A stretch of 34,411 bases of DNA from CAYJBP01 sp964368605 (GTDB lineage Bacteria > Bacillota > Dehalobacteriia > UBA4068), in NCBI GenBank assembly GCA_964368605.1, contig CAYJBP010000012.1, forward strand, positions 1-34,411. The letters are read 5' to 3'. How positions within the stretch are numbered: position 1 is the stretch's first letter; each line of letters opens with the position of its first letter. A program made the position numbers and the translations under genes. Under the pieces are notes generated by a model that was not told the origin of the DNA, searched no databases, and saw only the letters and a list, made by a program, of their open reading frames with translations. Below are positions 6,245-14,936 of this stretch, one piece after another.

Positions 6245-8062
6245 TTATTCATAACTTTTTTGGGCTCTTAGCCTTTTGGTATTGTTTAGAATTTGCTTGC
6301 GTAGGCGTAGACTTTTGGGGGTTACCTCCAAAAGCTCATCCGGCGCTAAGAATTCCAGGCATTGCTCTAAAGAAAAACGACGCGGCGGCACCAAACGCAA
6401 AGCTTCGTCCGAACCCGATGCCCGCATATTCGTTACTTGCTTTTTCTTGCAAACATTAACCGCCAAATCCTCATGCTTGGGATTTTGGCCTACTATCATG
6501 CCTTCGTATACATCGGTGCCGGCATCGATAAATAAAATGCCACGCTCCTGAGCATGGAATAAACCATAGCTGCTGGCCGAACCGGTATCAAAAGCAATTA
6601 AAGAACCGCTATCACGTTGCCTAATCGGCCCTTTATGTGGCTGATACTCCTCAAAGCGTGAGCCCATAATGCCTTCGCCTTTGGTATCGGTTAAAAATTC
6701 ATTACGATAACCGAATAAACCGCGCGATGGAATCATAAACTCGGCCTTCATGCGGTTGCCGGAAGGCTGCATATGCAGCATAATGCCTTTGCGGCTGCCC
6801 ATTTTTTCCATTACATGGCCAAAATGCTCTTGCGGTACGTCGATATGCAGGCGCTCGATCGGCTCATTTAATTTGCCGTCGATTTGCTTGCATAAGGCCT
6901 GCGGCGGCGATACGGCAAACTCGTAGCCCTCGCGGCGCATATTTTCAATCAAAATGGCCAAATGCATTTCGCCACGCCCTAATACCCTAAAGGAATCGGT
7001 ATTATCGGTAGTAAAAATGCGCAAAGATACATCTTTAAGCAGCTCTCTAAATAAACGCTCCCTTAATTGGCGCGAGGTTACAAAGCGACCTTCTTTGCCG
7101 GCAAAGGGGCTGTCGTTGACCGAAAAGGTCATCTCTACCGTTGGTTCGCTAACTTTAACAAAAGGTAGGGGATTAATATGCTCGATATCGCATAAAGTGT
7201 CCCCAATTGTGATATTTTCGATACCGGAAAAACAAACTATATCGCCGGCCAAGGCGCTATCTACCGCTACCCTTTTAAGGCCCTCGATGGTGTATAGATT
7301 AACCAGCTTACTTTTATAAGGGGCATCGCCATTATAGTTGGCTACCATTACCTCGTCGGCCACTTTGGCTTCGCCTTGCTCGATACGACCAATGCCGATA
7401 CGTCCCACATATTCATTATAATCGATGGAAGAAACTAAAAGCTGCAATGGCCCCTCGGTTTGGCATTGGGGGGCATCGATATGATCTAAAATAGTGGCAA
7501 ATAGCGGCTTTAAGTCTTGCTCCATGGCATCCGGCTCGATGCCGGAAAATCCGTCACGACCGGAACAATAGATGATGGGGCTATTTAGATAATTTTCGCC
7601 GCTTTGCAATTCTTCTAATAAATCTAAGGCCTCTAAGGCTACTTCTTCGGCGCGGGCATCGGGGCGGTCTATTTTATTAACCACGATAATTACTTTATGG
7701 TTTAGCTCCAAAGCCTTTTGCAAAACAAAACGGGTTTGGGGCATCGGCCCTTCAAAGGCATCTACTAAAAGCAAAACGCCATTAACCATCTTTAAAATTC
7801 GCTCTACCTCGCCGGAAAAATCGGCATGGCCTGGGGTATCCACAATATTAATCTTGGTATCTTGCCAAATAATCGAGGTATTTTTGGCCAAAATGGTGAT
7901 GCCTTTTTCTCTTTCTAGGCTATTACTATCCATAACTCGCTCTTCGACAACCTGATTTTCCCGAAAAGCTCCGCCTTGTTTTAACATTTGATCCACTAAA
8001 GTAGTTTTGCCATGGTCAACATGGGCGACGATAGCAATATTTCTGATTTGTTGATACTGCAC
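6245..8062 (-). CDS. typA: Translational GTPase TypA/BipA
   Basis: Ribosome-associated GTPase of the EF-G/LepA superfamily, involved in 50S assembly and stress or cold adaptation. The 605 residues match the family length. G1 is AHVDHGKTT near residues 13-21, G3 is DTPGHADF near 75-82 and G4 is NKID near 129-132. An EF-Tu-like domain II, the EF-G-type domains III and V, and the TypA-specific C-terminal domain (GSRFEEYQPHKG, TNMRASGSDE) follow. The start is GTG at 8062 with AAAGGTG five bases upstream. The gene is alone on the minus strand and is bounded downstream by R copy 4 and hairpin T2. Confidence 0.97.
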   Translation of the reverse strand: MQYQQIRNIAIVAHVDHGKTTLVDQMLKQGGAFRENQVVEERVMDSNSLEREKGITILAKNTSIIWQDTKINIVDTPGHADFSGEVERILKMVNGVLLLVDAFEGPMPQTRFVLQKALELNHKVIIVVNKIDRPDARAEEVALEALDLLEELQSGENYLNSPIIYCSGRDGFSGIEPDAMEQDLKPLFATILDHIDAPQCQTEGPLQLLVSSIDYNEYVGRIGIGRIEQGEAKVADEVMVANYNGDAPYKSKLVNLYTIEGLKRVAVDSALAGDIVCFSGIENITIGDTLCDIEHINPLPFVKVSEPTVEMTFSVNDSPFAGKEGRFVTSRQLRERLFRELLKDVSLRIFTTDNTDSFRVLGRGEMHLAILIENMRREGYEFAVSPPQALCKQIDGKLNEPIERLHIDVPQEHFGHVMEKMGSRKGIMLHMQPSGNRMKAEFMIPSRGLFGYRNEFLTDTKGEGIMGSRFEEYQPHKGPIRQRDSGSLIAFDTGSASSYGLFHAQERGILFIDAGTDVYEGMIVGQNPKHEDLAVNVCKKKQVTNMRASGSDEALRLVPPRRFSLEQCLEFLAPDELLEVTPKSLRLRKQILNNTKRLRAQKSYE

Positions 8063-8116
8063 AAAAACACCTTTCTTTCTTAAACCCGGATATATCTAAT
8101 TTTTAGCAACCTATCT

Positions 8117-8145
8117 ATTTTATCACCTTTTGCTGCTAAATACAA
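8117..8145 (-). promoter_or_regulatory. Candidate typA promoter
   Basis: On the minus strand TTGTAT (8140-8145), 17-base spacer, TAAAAT (8117-8122). The -10 matches five of six consensus bases and the -35 three of six. The spacing is ideal, about 55 bases upstream of the start codon. Confidence 0.45.
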
Positions 8146-8207
8146 GCTAAATTTATTTAAAGCCAAAAAATAGCCAAAAATTGTCTGTTTGAGGCTTAAT
8201 TTAGCCC

Positions 8208-8236
8208 GTATATTTTGGTTTACGGCAGGCAATAAT
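8208..8236 (+). promoter_or_regulatory. SigF-like (forespore) promoter upstream of sigG
   Basis: GTATA at 8208-8212, 15-base spacer, GGCAATAAT at 8228-8236: this fits the SigF pattern GYATA / GGNNANANT. It overlaps an in-frame ATG at 8235, which argues against that ATG as the start. A competing housekeeping reading exists: TTTACG (8219-8224), 17 bases, TATATT (8242-8247). Confidence 0.55.
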
Positions 8237-8270
8237 GCAATTATATTCCATAATTGAGGAGGGAATATTT

Positions 8271-9041
8271 TTGGTTACAAAGGTAGAGATTTGTGGTGTA
8301 AACACGGCGCAGCTGCCATTATTAACTAATGAAAAAATGCGTCAATTATTTGCCGAAGCCCAAAATGGTAATGAGCAAGCCCGCCAAGAACTGATTAGCA
8401 GCAATTTGCGTTTGGTATTAAGCATTATTCAGCGTTTTAATAATCGCGGTGAGAATGTGGATGATTTGTTTCAGGTTGGTTGTATTGGTTTAATCAAGGC
8501 TACCGATAATTTTGATTTGGCGCAAAATGTAAGGTTTTCTACTTATGCTGTGCCGATGATAATTGGCGAAATTCGCCGTTATTTGCGTGATAATAATCCA
8601 ATTAGGGTTAGCCGTTCTTTGCGTGATATTGCGTATAAAGCAATGCAGGCGAGGGAGGCTTTGGTTAATAAAAATGGTTGCGAGCCTAAAATGGAGCAAA
8701 TAGCTAAAGAGATTGGCCTGCCGGTGGTGGATATAATTTATGCTTTGGACGCTATTTCCGACCCGGTTTCTTTATTTGAGCCGATTTATAATGATGGTGG
8801 CGATGCGATTTATATTATGGATCAAGTAAAAGACGAGATGAGCGATGATAAAAAGTGGCTGGAGAATATTAATATTGGCGAAGGCTTGGCCAAGTTAGGA
8901 GCTAGGGAAAAGAAGATTATCGACTTGCGCTTTTTTGCCGGCAAAACCCAAATGGAGGTGGCTGAGGAAATTGGCATATCGCAAGCGCAGGTATCGCGCT
9001 TAGAAAAAAATGCTTTAGGGCAGTTAAAGAAGTATATTTAG
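8271..9041 (+). CDS. sigG: Forespore-specific sigma factor SigG
   Basis: Late forespore RNA polymerase sigma factor that drives genes for spore DNA protection, germination receptors and coat/cortex maturation. The N-terminus KVEICGVNTAQLPLL is the diagnostic SigG leader, which distinguishes it from SigF. Region 2 (DDLFQVGCIGL, FSTYAVPMIIGEIRRYLRDN), region 3 and the region 4 helix-turn-helix (GKTQMEVAEEIGISQAQVSR) are complete. I place the start at TTG 8271, giving 256 residues, because GAGGAGG at 8256-8262 fits it and because the upstream in-frame ATG 8235 coincides with the promoter -10. The gene is followed by spoIIR, also a forespore gene, and not preceded by spoIIGA-sigE as in Bacillus. 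Confidence 0.96.
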   Translation: MVTKVEICGVNTAQLPLLTNEKMRQLFAEAQNGNEQARQELISSNLRLVLSIIQRFNNRGENVDDLFQVGCIGLIKATDNFDLAQNVRFSTYAVPMIIGEIRRYLRDNNPIRVSRSLRDIAYKAMQAREALVNKNGCEPKMEQIAKEIGLPVVDIIYALDAISDPVSLFEPIYNDGGDAIYIMDQVKDEMSDDKKWLENINIGEGLAKLGAREKKIIDLRFFAGKTQMEVAEEIGISQAQVSRLEKNALGQLKKYI

Positions 9042-9047
9042 TTTAAT

Positions 9048-9076
9048 GTTTAAAAAGTTAAATTTAAGGTTATACT
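9048..9076 (+). promoter_or_regulatory. SigF-like promoter upstream of spoIIR
   Basis: GTTTA (9048-9052), 15-base spacer, GGTTATACT (9068-9076), the same geometry as the candidate upstream of sigG. spoIIR is a known SigF target in Bacillus subtilis. A TATAAT at 9078-9083 lacks a good -35, so housekeeping transcription is less supported. Confidence 0.5.
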
Positions 9077-9083
9077 TTATAAT

Positions 9084-9101
9084 AGAGGGCAAAAGCCCTC
9101 T
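9084..9101 (+). other. Hairpin between sigG and spoIIR
   Basis: AGAGGGC and GCCCTCT pair perfectly around AAAA. No T-run follows, so it is a poor terminator for sigG. If the SigF-like promoter is used, it would sit at the very 5' end of the spoIIR transcript, where hairpins can protect mRNA. Confidence 0.55.
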
Positions 9102-9126
9102 TACATAAATAAGGAGGTTTGCTTAC

Positions 9127-9732
9127 ATGAAAAACATTGTAAATAAAATTAGGTTAAATTATCAAAAGATTATGGTGGTATTTTTATTATTAATAGGTAT
9201 TGGCGGTTTTACTTTTTATGGTTGGCAGCAGGCACCCGATGCCACTTTGGTATATGGACAAAGCCCCTTAAGGCTGCATATTTTGGCTAATAGTGATAGT
9301 GTTGAGGATCAAAAAACTAAGTTAATAATCCGTGATGCAATAATTGGCTTAATGGAAGAAAAGCTAGCCGAGGCTAAAAATAAAGAAGAGGCCATTTATT
9401 TGCTGGAACAGGCTTTGCCTGAGTTAACGGCTGCTACCAACGCCTATCTGGCCGATATAGCCGATTATGAAGCCAGCCTAAGCATAGCAAAAAGCGATTT
9501 TCCCGATATTGATTATGGTGAAATTAGCTTAGCGGCAGGCGAATATGATGCCTTAAAAATTAGCCTAGGCGAAGGCAGTGGCAAAAACTGGTGGTGTGTA
9601 TTATTTCCGCCACTGTGTTTTGTGGATTTAGCTGCCGAAAGCCAGCCGGTAGCCACCACCATAACAGGCAATCATAGCCAAAGCGACACAGTAGAAGTAC
9701 GCCTAAAATTATGGGATATTTTAGACAAATAA
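9127..9732 (+). CDS. spoIIR: Stage II sporulation protein R (SpoIIR)
   Basis: Signal protein secreted from the forespore that triggers SpoIIGA to process pro-SigE in the mother cell. The 201 residues include an N-terminal membrane/signal segment (about 15-35), the family motif LRLHILANSDS (about 48-58) followed by QKTKLIIRDAI, and the characteristic WWCVLFPPLCFVD near residues 155-167. AAGGAGG lies nine bases before ATG 9127. It is separated from sigG by 85 bases holding a SigF-like promoter and a hairpin, so it can be transcribed on its own as well as with sigG. Confidence 0.95.
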   Translation: MKNIVNKIRLNYQKIMVVFLLLIGIGGFTFYGWQQAPDATLVYGQSPLRLHILANSDSVEDQKTKLIIRDAIIGLMEEKLAEAKNKEEAIYLLEQALPELTAATNAYLADIADYEASLSIAKSDFPDIDYGEISLAAGEYDALKISLGEGSGKNWWCVLFPPLCFVDLAAESQPVATTITGNHSQSDTVEVRLKLWDILDK

Positions 9733-9780
9733 AGCAAATTAAAAAAGAAATAAGAAGAAAAACCCCCCTAAATATATATT

Positions 9781-9830
9781 AAAAGTTTTTGCTTTTGCTT
9801 TTTACAAAAAGCAAAGGTCTTAATCTTTTA
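9781..9830 (+). repeat. Dispersed intergenic element R, copy 3
   Basis: Forward orientation: AAAAGTTTTTGC, TTTTGCTTTTTAC/AAAAAGCAAA hairpin, GGTCTTAATCTTTTAA. Its tail equals that of copy 2. It lies in the convergent gap between spoIIR and the SLH protein gene. Confidence 0.72.
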
Positions 9831-9867
9831 ACTATAAAATCTTTCAATTAGTAAAAAAAAGCAAAAA

Positions 9868-9904
9868 AAGGCTGTCGCAAATTCTGCAAATTTGCGACAG
9901 CCTT
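9868..9904. terminator. Bidirectional terminator hairpin T3 (16-bp perfect stem)
   Basis: Arms 9868-9883 and 9889-9904 pair perfectly over 16 bases with a five-base loop. A-rich sequence precedes and T-containing sequence follows. It lies between the convergent spoIIR and SLH protein genes. The core GGCTGTCGCAAATT repeats the motif of T2 and T4. Confidence 0.85.
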
Positions 9905-9936
9905 AATTTATATAAATTTCATTGGCTAAATTGCGA

Positions 9937-12900
9937 TTATTCCAGTTCCATATAGCGCATTAATATGGCGGCAATTTCGGCTCTGGTTGCCTGGCCTTGT
10001 GGGTTTAAGCTGCCATCATCTAAGCCGGTAATAACTTCAACCATGGTCATATAAAGCATGGCTTCCCAGGCCCAATCAGATACATCTTCGGCATCAGTAA
10101 AATTAAGCGGGAAGGCAAAACTGCCGCTAAAACCGCCGCCCTTGCTCTGTTCGTAGCGGTAAAGCATAGTTATTAGCTGCTCGCGGCTAATATTGCCATG
10201 GGGATTGCTGCCATCCGAAATATTTTCGGCAATTGCCCAGTCCATGGCCTTAGAATACCACATTGTGCCGCCTTCGGTATCAACGCCATCAATTCTGGCC
10301 AAAACAGTCCAAATCATGGCTCGGGTAGCAGGCAGTTGCGGCTCGAATAAGGTTTTGTCGGTGCCGCTCATTATTTGATTTGCATAAACATATAGTACCG
10401 CATCATAGTACCAGCTATCTGCCGAGATATCCGTAAAGGGGTTTTGTAGCTCGGTGGCTTGCTCATAAGCCAGCATATAAATAGAAAAATGGCTTAATTT
10501 AAAGCTTAACTCTTGCTTGTCCGCATCATATTCCGTGCCGATTTTCTCTACTATATTACCCTCGTCATCTAGGAAGTAAATAATAAGATTATCTGCGCTT
10601 TCGCCATCTTTTAGCTGATAGGGCAGGCTTATGCTTATCTGACCATCATCAAAATCGCTAATAAGCTCGCCGTCTACCAGCACTTGCAGCTTAAATGCCG
10701 GCCTATTGCCGATAACTGCTTTTTGTTGCTCTGTTAATAGGGCCATATCGGCTTCTTCAATAATAATCTCCAGATTAAGAGCATCTGCTCCGGCGGCTTT
10801 GATAATAGCCTCGATAGCTGCTGTATCAAAAATAGCTACCATATCATTAGCGCCATTTACTTGCAAATCATCATTATCTTCAAGAATGGCTTTAAGTGTG
10901 TTTAGGCTGATTTTTTGGCCTGAATTAATTTTGTTTATCGAGCTATGGCTACCACCGCCACCGCCGCCGCCGCTACCTGTGGGGAGGCTGATAATTGTAA
11001 ATTCGGCAAAGTTTATATAATTAATATTATAGTTAGCCGCCGCCGCAAGGGCATTAATCTCTGCTTGCATAGTTGCGGCATTTTCCCAGGTAATTTTAAA
11101 ATTGCCGGCTGTATTATTATTGGGGTAATTATTGTTAACTATCAGATTTGTAGCTGGTACGAGGTTGTCGCCGGCTACTATATCGCCAAAGGAAAGTTGG
11201 GCTATGGGCAAGGTTTCTCCCACATAAAGCGAATCTTTATCCAGCTTTAGTTCGATTGTAAGCGGCTTTTTATCAATAGTTAGTAAAACAGTGCCGATAA
11301 CTTCGGTGTATTTTGTGGCATCTTGTGGTTTAAAGATGACATTTTTAATACCGCTATCGGCCACATTTTTTAGATTTTGCCCTGCTACAAACTGCCACTC
11401 TCCCAATATATTTTCACCGTTTACATTAGCCGTACCCTCAATTAAAGTATTGGGCGCAGCTTGCCCATTATAAATATGGGTAATCGGAATAGGCGCAATA
11501 GTTGGAACATCTTTATCGGTAATGTTTATGGTAATGATGATATCAAAAGGATTATAGTTTGTGCTTGTAATATTGATGGCAAATGTTACGGTATTATTTA
11601 CTAGGGCTGGATCGTTTTTAATAGTATAGACAAGATGATTGTCGATATCGATATTATAGCTATTATCTACTAAAACTGCGGCGGCACCGGCAGGATTAGT
11701 GCTGGTAATATCCCAGCTTGCCATGTCTTCAAAGGTGCTATTTGCTAAAGCGGCAAAGTTCGATAAATCCACTTTCCCGCTTGTGCCAATTTTGGCAAAA
11801 GCTGTAAAATCTGTAAAAGCTGCATAATCTGCTACTTCTATGGTATAAGCTGCTGTTTTAGTGCCAAAGTACTTGTTTATACCGGTAATAGTTAGCTCAT
11901 AATTACCGGCATTTGTTTGGGTATTATTACTTACAGTATAATCAACTCCTGCCTCAAGAGCAGTGCCGCCTAGCATTACAGATGTAATATTTTTAGTTTG
12001 AGGATAGCCATTATATATTAAAGTTGAACTATCTACGTTGATAATAGCTTCGCCGATAGAATTGCCAAAAGCAACTGTAAATTGCATGCTATTTGCTTCT
12101 ATGGTGGGGTTTTCTGTGCTGATATTTACAGTAAATGTATAGGGCTGCCCTTCTTCAAATGTATTTACATCATCGATTTTTAATATGATATCCATTAAAT
12201 CTATACCGGGAATATTATTAATTTGCTCTATAAGCGCATCATTTGTGGCATTTTGGGTAGTTATATTGGTAGGTAGCGGAGTAAATACATGGCCTTCAAT
12301 TGCTAATTTTGCCGCATCTACTCTTGCTTGATAGATGGTAGTATAATTGTTAAATATGCCATTATTATTAATTCTGGTTAAAGAGTCTGCATCAATTATG
12401 CCTCTATTGCTTAGGGTAATGCCGCTTGGGATGGTAAGTAAAGAGCCTTCCGGTATAGTAAAGTTTACATTTTCGGGGATTTCAAAATCAGCATTAAGGG
12501 TTTGATTGCCATATACTTGTCCGCTTAAGCCGTTGATGATAGTTCCCGACCAGCTACCGCTAGTATCGGTAATATCAGTAGCCAGTATTTGGGCTGTACC
12601 ATTTACGCCGGTAGAAAAATTACCACTAATTCCCTTGGTATTGTTGGTATTAGTGGCTATGATATTACCGCCACTGATGATGATATTGGCATTGGTGGTG
12701 CTAGAGTTTAGGCCGTTGCCAATAGCCGAGGCATGACTACCGCCGATTGCCGTAATATTGCCGCCGGTAATTGTAATTGTGTCGGCATCGCCCATATTAC
12801 CGCCCCCAATTCCGGCCGCTTGATTAAAAGTTGTTGCGGTAATTGTGCCACCATTAATTGTGATAGATCCGCTGCTTGAATTATTTGCTCCGCCAATTCC

Positions 12901-14841
12901 GGCACTAAAATAGCCACCAATTGCATTAAGCGAGCCGTTGCCGTTAATAACTAGGCTTGCGCCGGTAGGTACTTGTAAGCCGGCAGCATAATCGCCACCT
13001 TGCAATATATTTTCATTTTGCAATTCTATAGAGGCTGTTGCGTTAGGATTAATAAGTAAGGCAGGAGTATTAACTATGCCTTTAATATCTGTATCTTTTA
13101 AAATAATATTATGATTGCCGCTAACTACATTAATATTGTTGAAGGTACTTATACCGCTAAAAGTTATTTGGCCTGTATAAGTAAACCATGTAGTATTATC
13201 TGTATTGCTGGTAGCATATTGTAAAGTAGTTTCGTGCATACGCATATAAATGCTGGCTATACTTATATCAAATTGCGGATTATTTACATTGTTGGGAGGC
13301 GTATGAATTGAACCGGTTCCTGTTGGGGGCGAGGCTATAGTGCCATTGTTTTCTATGACCTGGTTATTCGTAAATGTAGAGGATTCAAGATTATTAATGA
13401 ACCCATTGTTAATAATCTTACCGTTGCTATTAATTAAACTGGCGCCAGCCTCAACAGTAATTGTGCCGTTATTGATTAAAATTGCGCCTTGCTCAATGGT
13501 AAAGGTATTACCATCTGCAATGACTAGGTTTTTATTTGGATAAAGCGTAATAGGGCTAGTGGCAAGATATGAATTTATGCCATAAAATTGGCCATCATCA
13601 CCATCAATTATTATACCGGACCAGCTCGCTTGACTAGTTATATCGGCAATAGATGATGCGGAAATAAAGGCATTACCCGGATTTCCGTTATAATTTGTGA
13701 TAAAAGAACCAGTATCAGTAGAAGGGTATCCATTACCGATACCTGCTGCTCTTAGGCCGCCGTTGGCATAAACTATGCCGCCACTAATAATTATATTACC
13801 ACCGGCACCGTTATTGCCACCGCCAATAGCGGCTGCTTGACGACCACCCTGGGCATTAATTATGCCGCCGGTAATAATAGTAGTGCCACCACTGGCATTA
13901 TTACCGCCGCCAATGCCTGCCCCATAGTCATGAGTGTTGATAGCTGTAATATTACCACCACTAATAATAATTTCCCCACTAGTGTTGTTATTATTATATG
14001 TGCCATTGGCAGCACCTATTGCCGCGGAAAGGTTATTTGAAGTGGCAATAACTGTACCGCCACTAATAGTAATTTTTTCGACACTAGCATCATAGCCGCC
14101 ACCGATTGCCACACCGGATTGGGTCGTTGCAGTGATATTACCGCCTTCAATACTGATAATGCCACTTTTGCCACCTATATTATTATATGAATCACCAGCC
14201 CCGATTCCCGTTTGACCACTTAAAGTAATATTGCCGCTTTTGATGGTAATTATTCCGCCATCATGCATAAATGCGCTACCTATTGCAGCAGACCTATATC
14301 CGCTTTCTGCTTCAAGCGCACCCTCTCCATCGATACTAATAGTTCCTGTTAGGCCCGAAGCATCATCTTGTGCCATTAAAGCAGGCATGAATAAACCACC
14401 TTTAAGGTGATTATTGCTGCCTGCACCCAAAGTAATATTGGCAATACCGTTGCCTAAAATCTCGATTGGTGCCGCCCCGGCAGTAGTACTGCTGCCGGTA
14501 TCTGATAAATCGATATTAATCCCATCTAATATAATATTTGCTGTTATGCCGCTGGGAATGCTAATTTGATGATCATAACTAGCCTGGTTGGGGTCAACAT
14601 TTTTAATAGTGAGTTTTGTTTCTTTTAAGATGGTAAGTGTTTGGATTTTCTCATTATTTGGCGTTAATGTTTGGGTATAAGAATAATCGATATCTAAAGT
14701 GCCACCTTGCACTACAAAATCCCCGGTATTACTACTGGCCAATGCCGGGCTGGTCGCTAGCATAAATAATCCCAAAAATAGTAGCCATAAAGCGAATTTT
14801 TTTGCTAAAAATAGTCGGTTCTGCTTAGATGTAATATTCAT
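9937..14841 (-). CDS. Large secreted S-layer-anchored protein with two beta-helix repeat blocks
   Basis: A 1634-residue surface protein. A signal peptide ends near SPALASS (about 30-36). Block 1 (about 95-490) and block 2 (about 570-832) are made of imperfect 18-25 residue repeats of the form ITISGGxITAxxxxxxAAIGGGNN, typical of right-handed beta-helix proteins. MBG-like immunoglobulin-fold modules follow (about 930-1003 and 1108-1195), then a seven-glycine hinge (about 1291-1297), an alpha/beta region (1300-1460), and three SLH repeats (about 1467-1510, 1525-1565, 1580-1634) that would bind pyruvylated secondary cell-wall polymer. AGGAGG (14846-14851) precedes ATG 14841. Function is likely adhesion or polysaccharide contact; no catalytic site is recognised. 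Confidence 0.85.
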   Translation of the reverse strand: MNITSKQNRLFLAKKFALWLLFLGLFMLATSPALASSNTGDFVVQGGTLDIDYSYTQTLTPNNEKIQTLTILKETKLTIKNVDPNQASYDHQISIPSGITANIILDGINIDLSDTGSSTTAGAAPIEILGNGIANITLGAGSNNHLKGGLFMPALMAQDDASGLTGTISIDGEGALEAESGYRSAAIGSAFMHDGGIITIKSGNITLSGQTGIGAGDSYNNIGGKSGIISIEGGNITATTQSGVAIGGGYDASVEKITISGGTVIATSNNLSAAIGAANGTYNNNNTSGEIIISGGNITAINTHDYGAGIGGGNNASGGTTIITGGIINAQGGRQAAAIGGGNNGAGGNIIISGGIVYANGGLRAAGIGNGYPSTDTGSFITNYNGNPGNAFISASSIADITSQASWSGIIIDGDDGQFYGINSYLATSPITLYPNKNLVIADGNTFTIEQGAILINNGTITVEAGASLINSNGKIINNGFINNLESSTFTNNQVIENNGTIASPPTGTGSIHTPPNNVNNPQFDISIASIYMRMHETTLQYATSNTDNTTWFTYTGQITFSGISTFNNINVVSGNHNIILKDTDIKGIVNTPALLINPNATASIELQNENILQGGDYAAGLQVPTGASLVINGNGSLNAIGGYFSAGIGGANNSSSGSITINGGTITATTFNQAAGIGGGNMGDADTITITGGNITAIGGSHASAIGNGLNSSTTNANIIISGGNIIATNTNNTKGISGNFSTGVNGTAQILATDITDTSGSWSGTIINGLSGQVYGNQTLNADFEIPENVNFTIPEGSLLTIPSGITLSNRGIIDADSLTRINNNGIFNNYTTIYQARVDAAKLAIEGHVFTPLPTNITTQNATNDALIEQINNIPGIDLMDIILKIDDVNTFEEGQPYTFTVNISTENPTIEANSMQFTVAFGNSIGEAIINVDSSTLIYNGYPQTKNITSVMLGGTALEAGVDYTVSNNTQTNAGNYELTITGINKYFGTKTAAYTIEVADYAAFTDFTAFAKIGTSGKVDLSNFAALANSTFEDMASWDITSTNPAGAAAVLVDNSYNIDIDNHLVYTIKNDPALVNNTVTFAINITSTNYNPFDIIITINITDKDVPTIAPIPITHIYNGQAAPNTLIEGTANVNGENILGEWQFVAGQNLKNVADSGIKNVIFKPQDATKYTEVIGTVLLTIDKKPLTIELKLDKDSLYVGETLPIAQLSFGDIVAGDNLVPATNLIVNNNYPNNNTAGNFKITWENAATMQAEINALAAAANYNINYINFAEFTIISLPTGSGGGGGGGSHSSINKINSGQKISLNTLKAILEDNDDLQVNGANDMVAIFDTAAIEAIIKAAGADALNLEIIIEEADMALLTEQQKAVIGNRPAFKLQVLVDGELISDFDDGQISISLPYQLKDGESADNLIIYFLDDEGNIVEKIGTEYDADKQELSFKLSHFSIYMLAYEQATELQNPFTDISADSWYYDAVLYVYANQIMSGTDKTLFEPQLPATRAMIWTVLARIDGVDTEGGTMWYSKAMDWAIAENISDGSNPHGNISREQLITMLYRYEQSKGGGFSGSFAFPLNFTDAEDVSDWAWEAMLYMTMVEVITGLDDGSLNPQGQATRAEIAAILMRYMELE

Positions 14842-14911
14842 AAAGCCTCCTGTTTTTTTACACGCTTCGAGTATAATTTATCAATATTAATTTTAGCATT
14901 TTTTTTATTTT

Positions 14912-14930
14912 TTAGCAATACTATTGCTAA
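14912..14930. repeat. Perfect 8-bp inverted repeat upstream of SLH protein gene
   Basis: TTAGCAAT, ACT, ATTGCTAA. It sits between the ZIP gene stop (14937) and the SLH gene promoter region. No T-run follows on either strand, so it is not a convincing terminator. It could be a regulator site or a transcript-end hairpin. Confidence 0.35.
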
Positions 14931-14936
14931 TTAATC

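Noticed and set aside
8235..8270. Longer SigG reading frame from ATG 8235
   Set aside because: No ribosome binding site precedes it, it overlaps the SigF-like -10, and the SigG family begins right at the KVEICGV segment after TTG 8271, which has GAGGAGG in front.
12708..14100. Tandem repeats in DNA that might look like a CRISPR array or minisatellite
   Set aside because: The repeats follow the reading frame of the beta-helix protein, are degenerate, and have no constant direct repeat with unique spacers.
10193..14890. Several open frames on the plus strand opposite the SLH protein gene
   Set aside because: They are frame shadows of a long, low-complexity gene, have no good ribosome binding sites and resemble no known protein.
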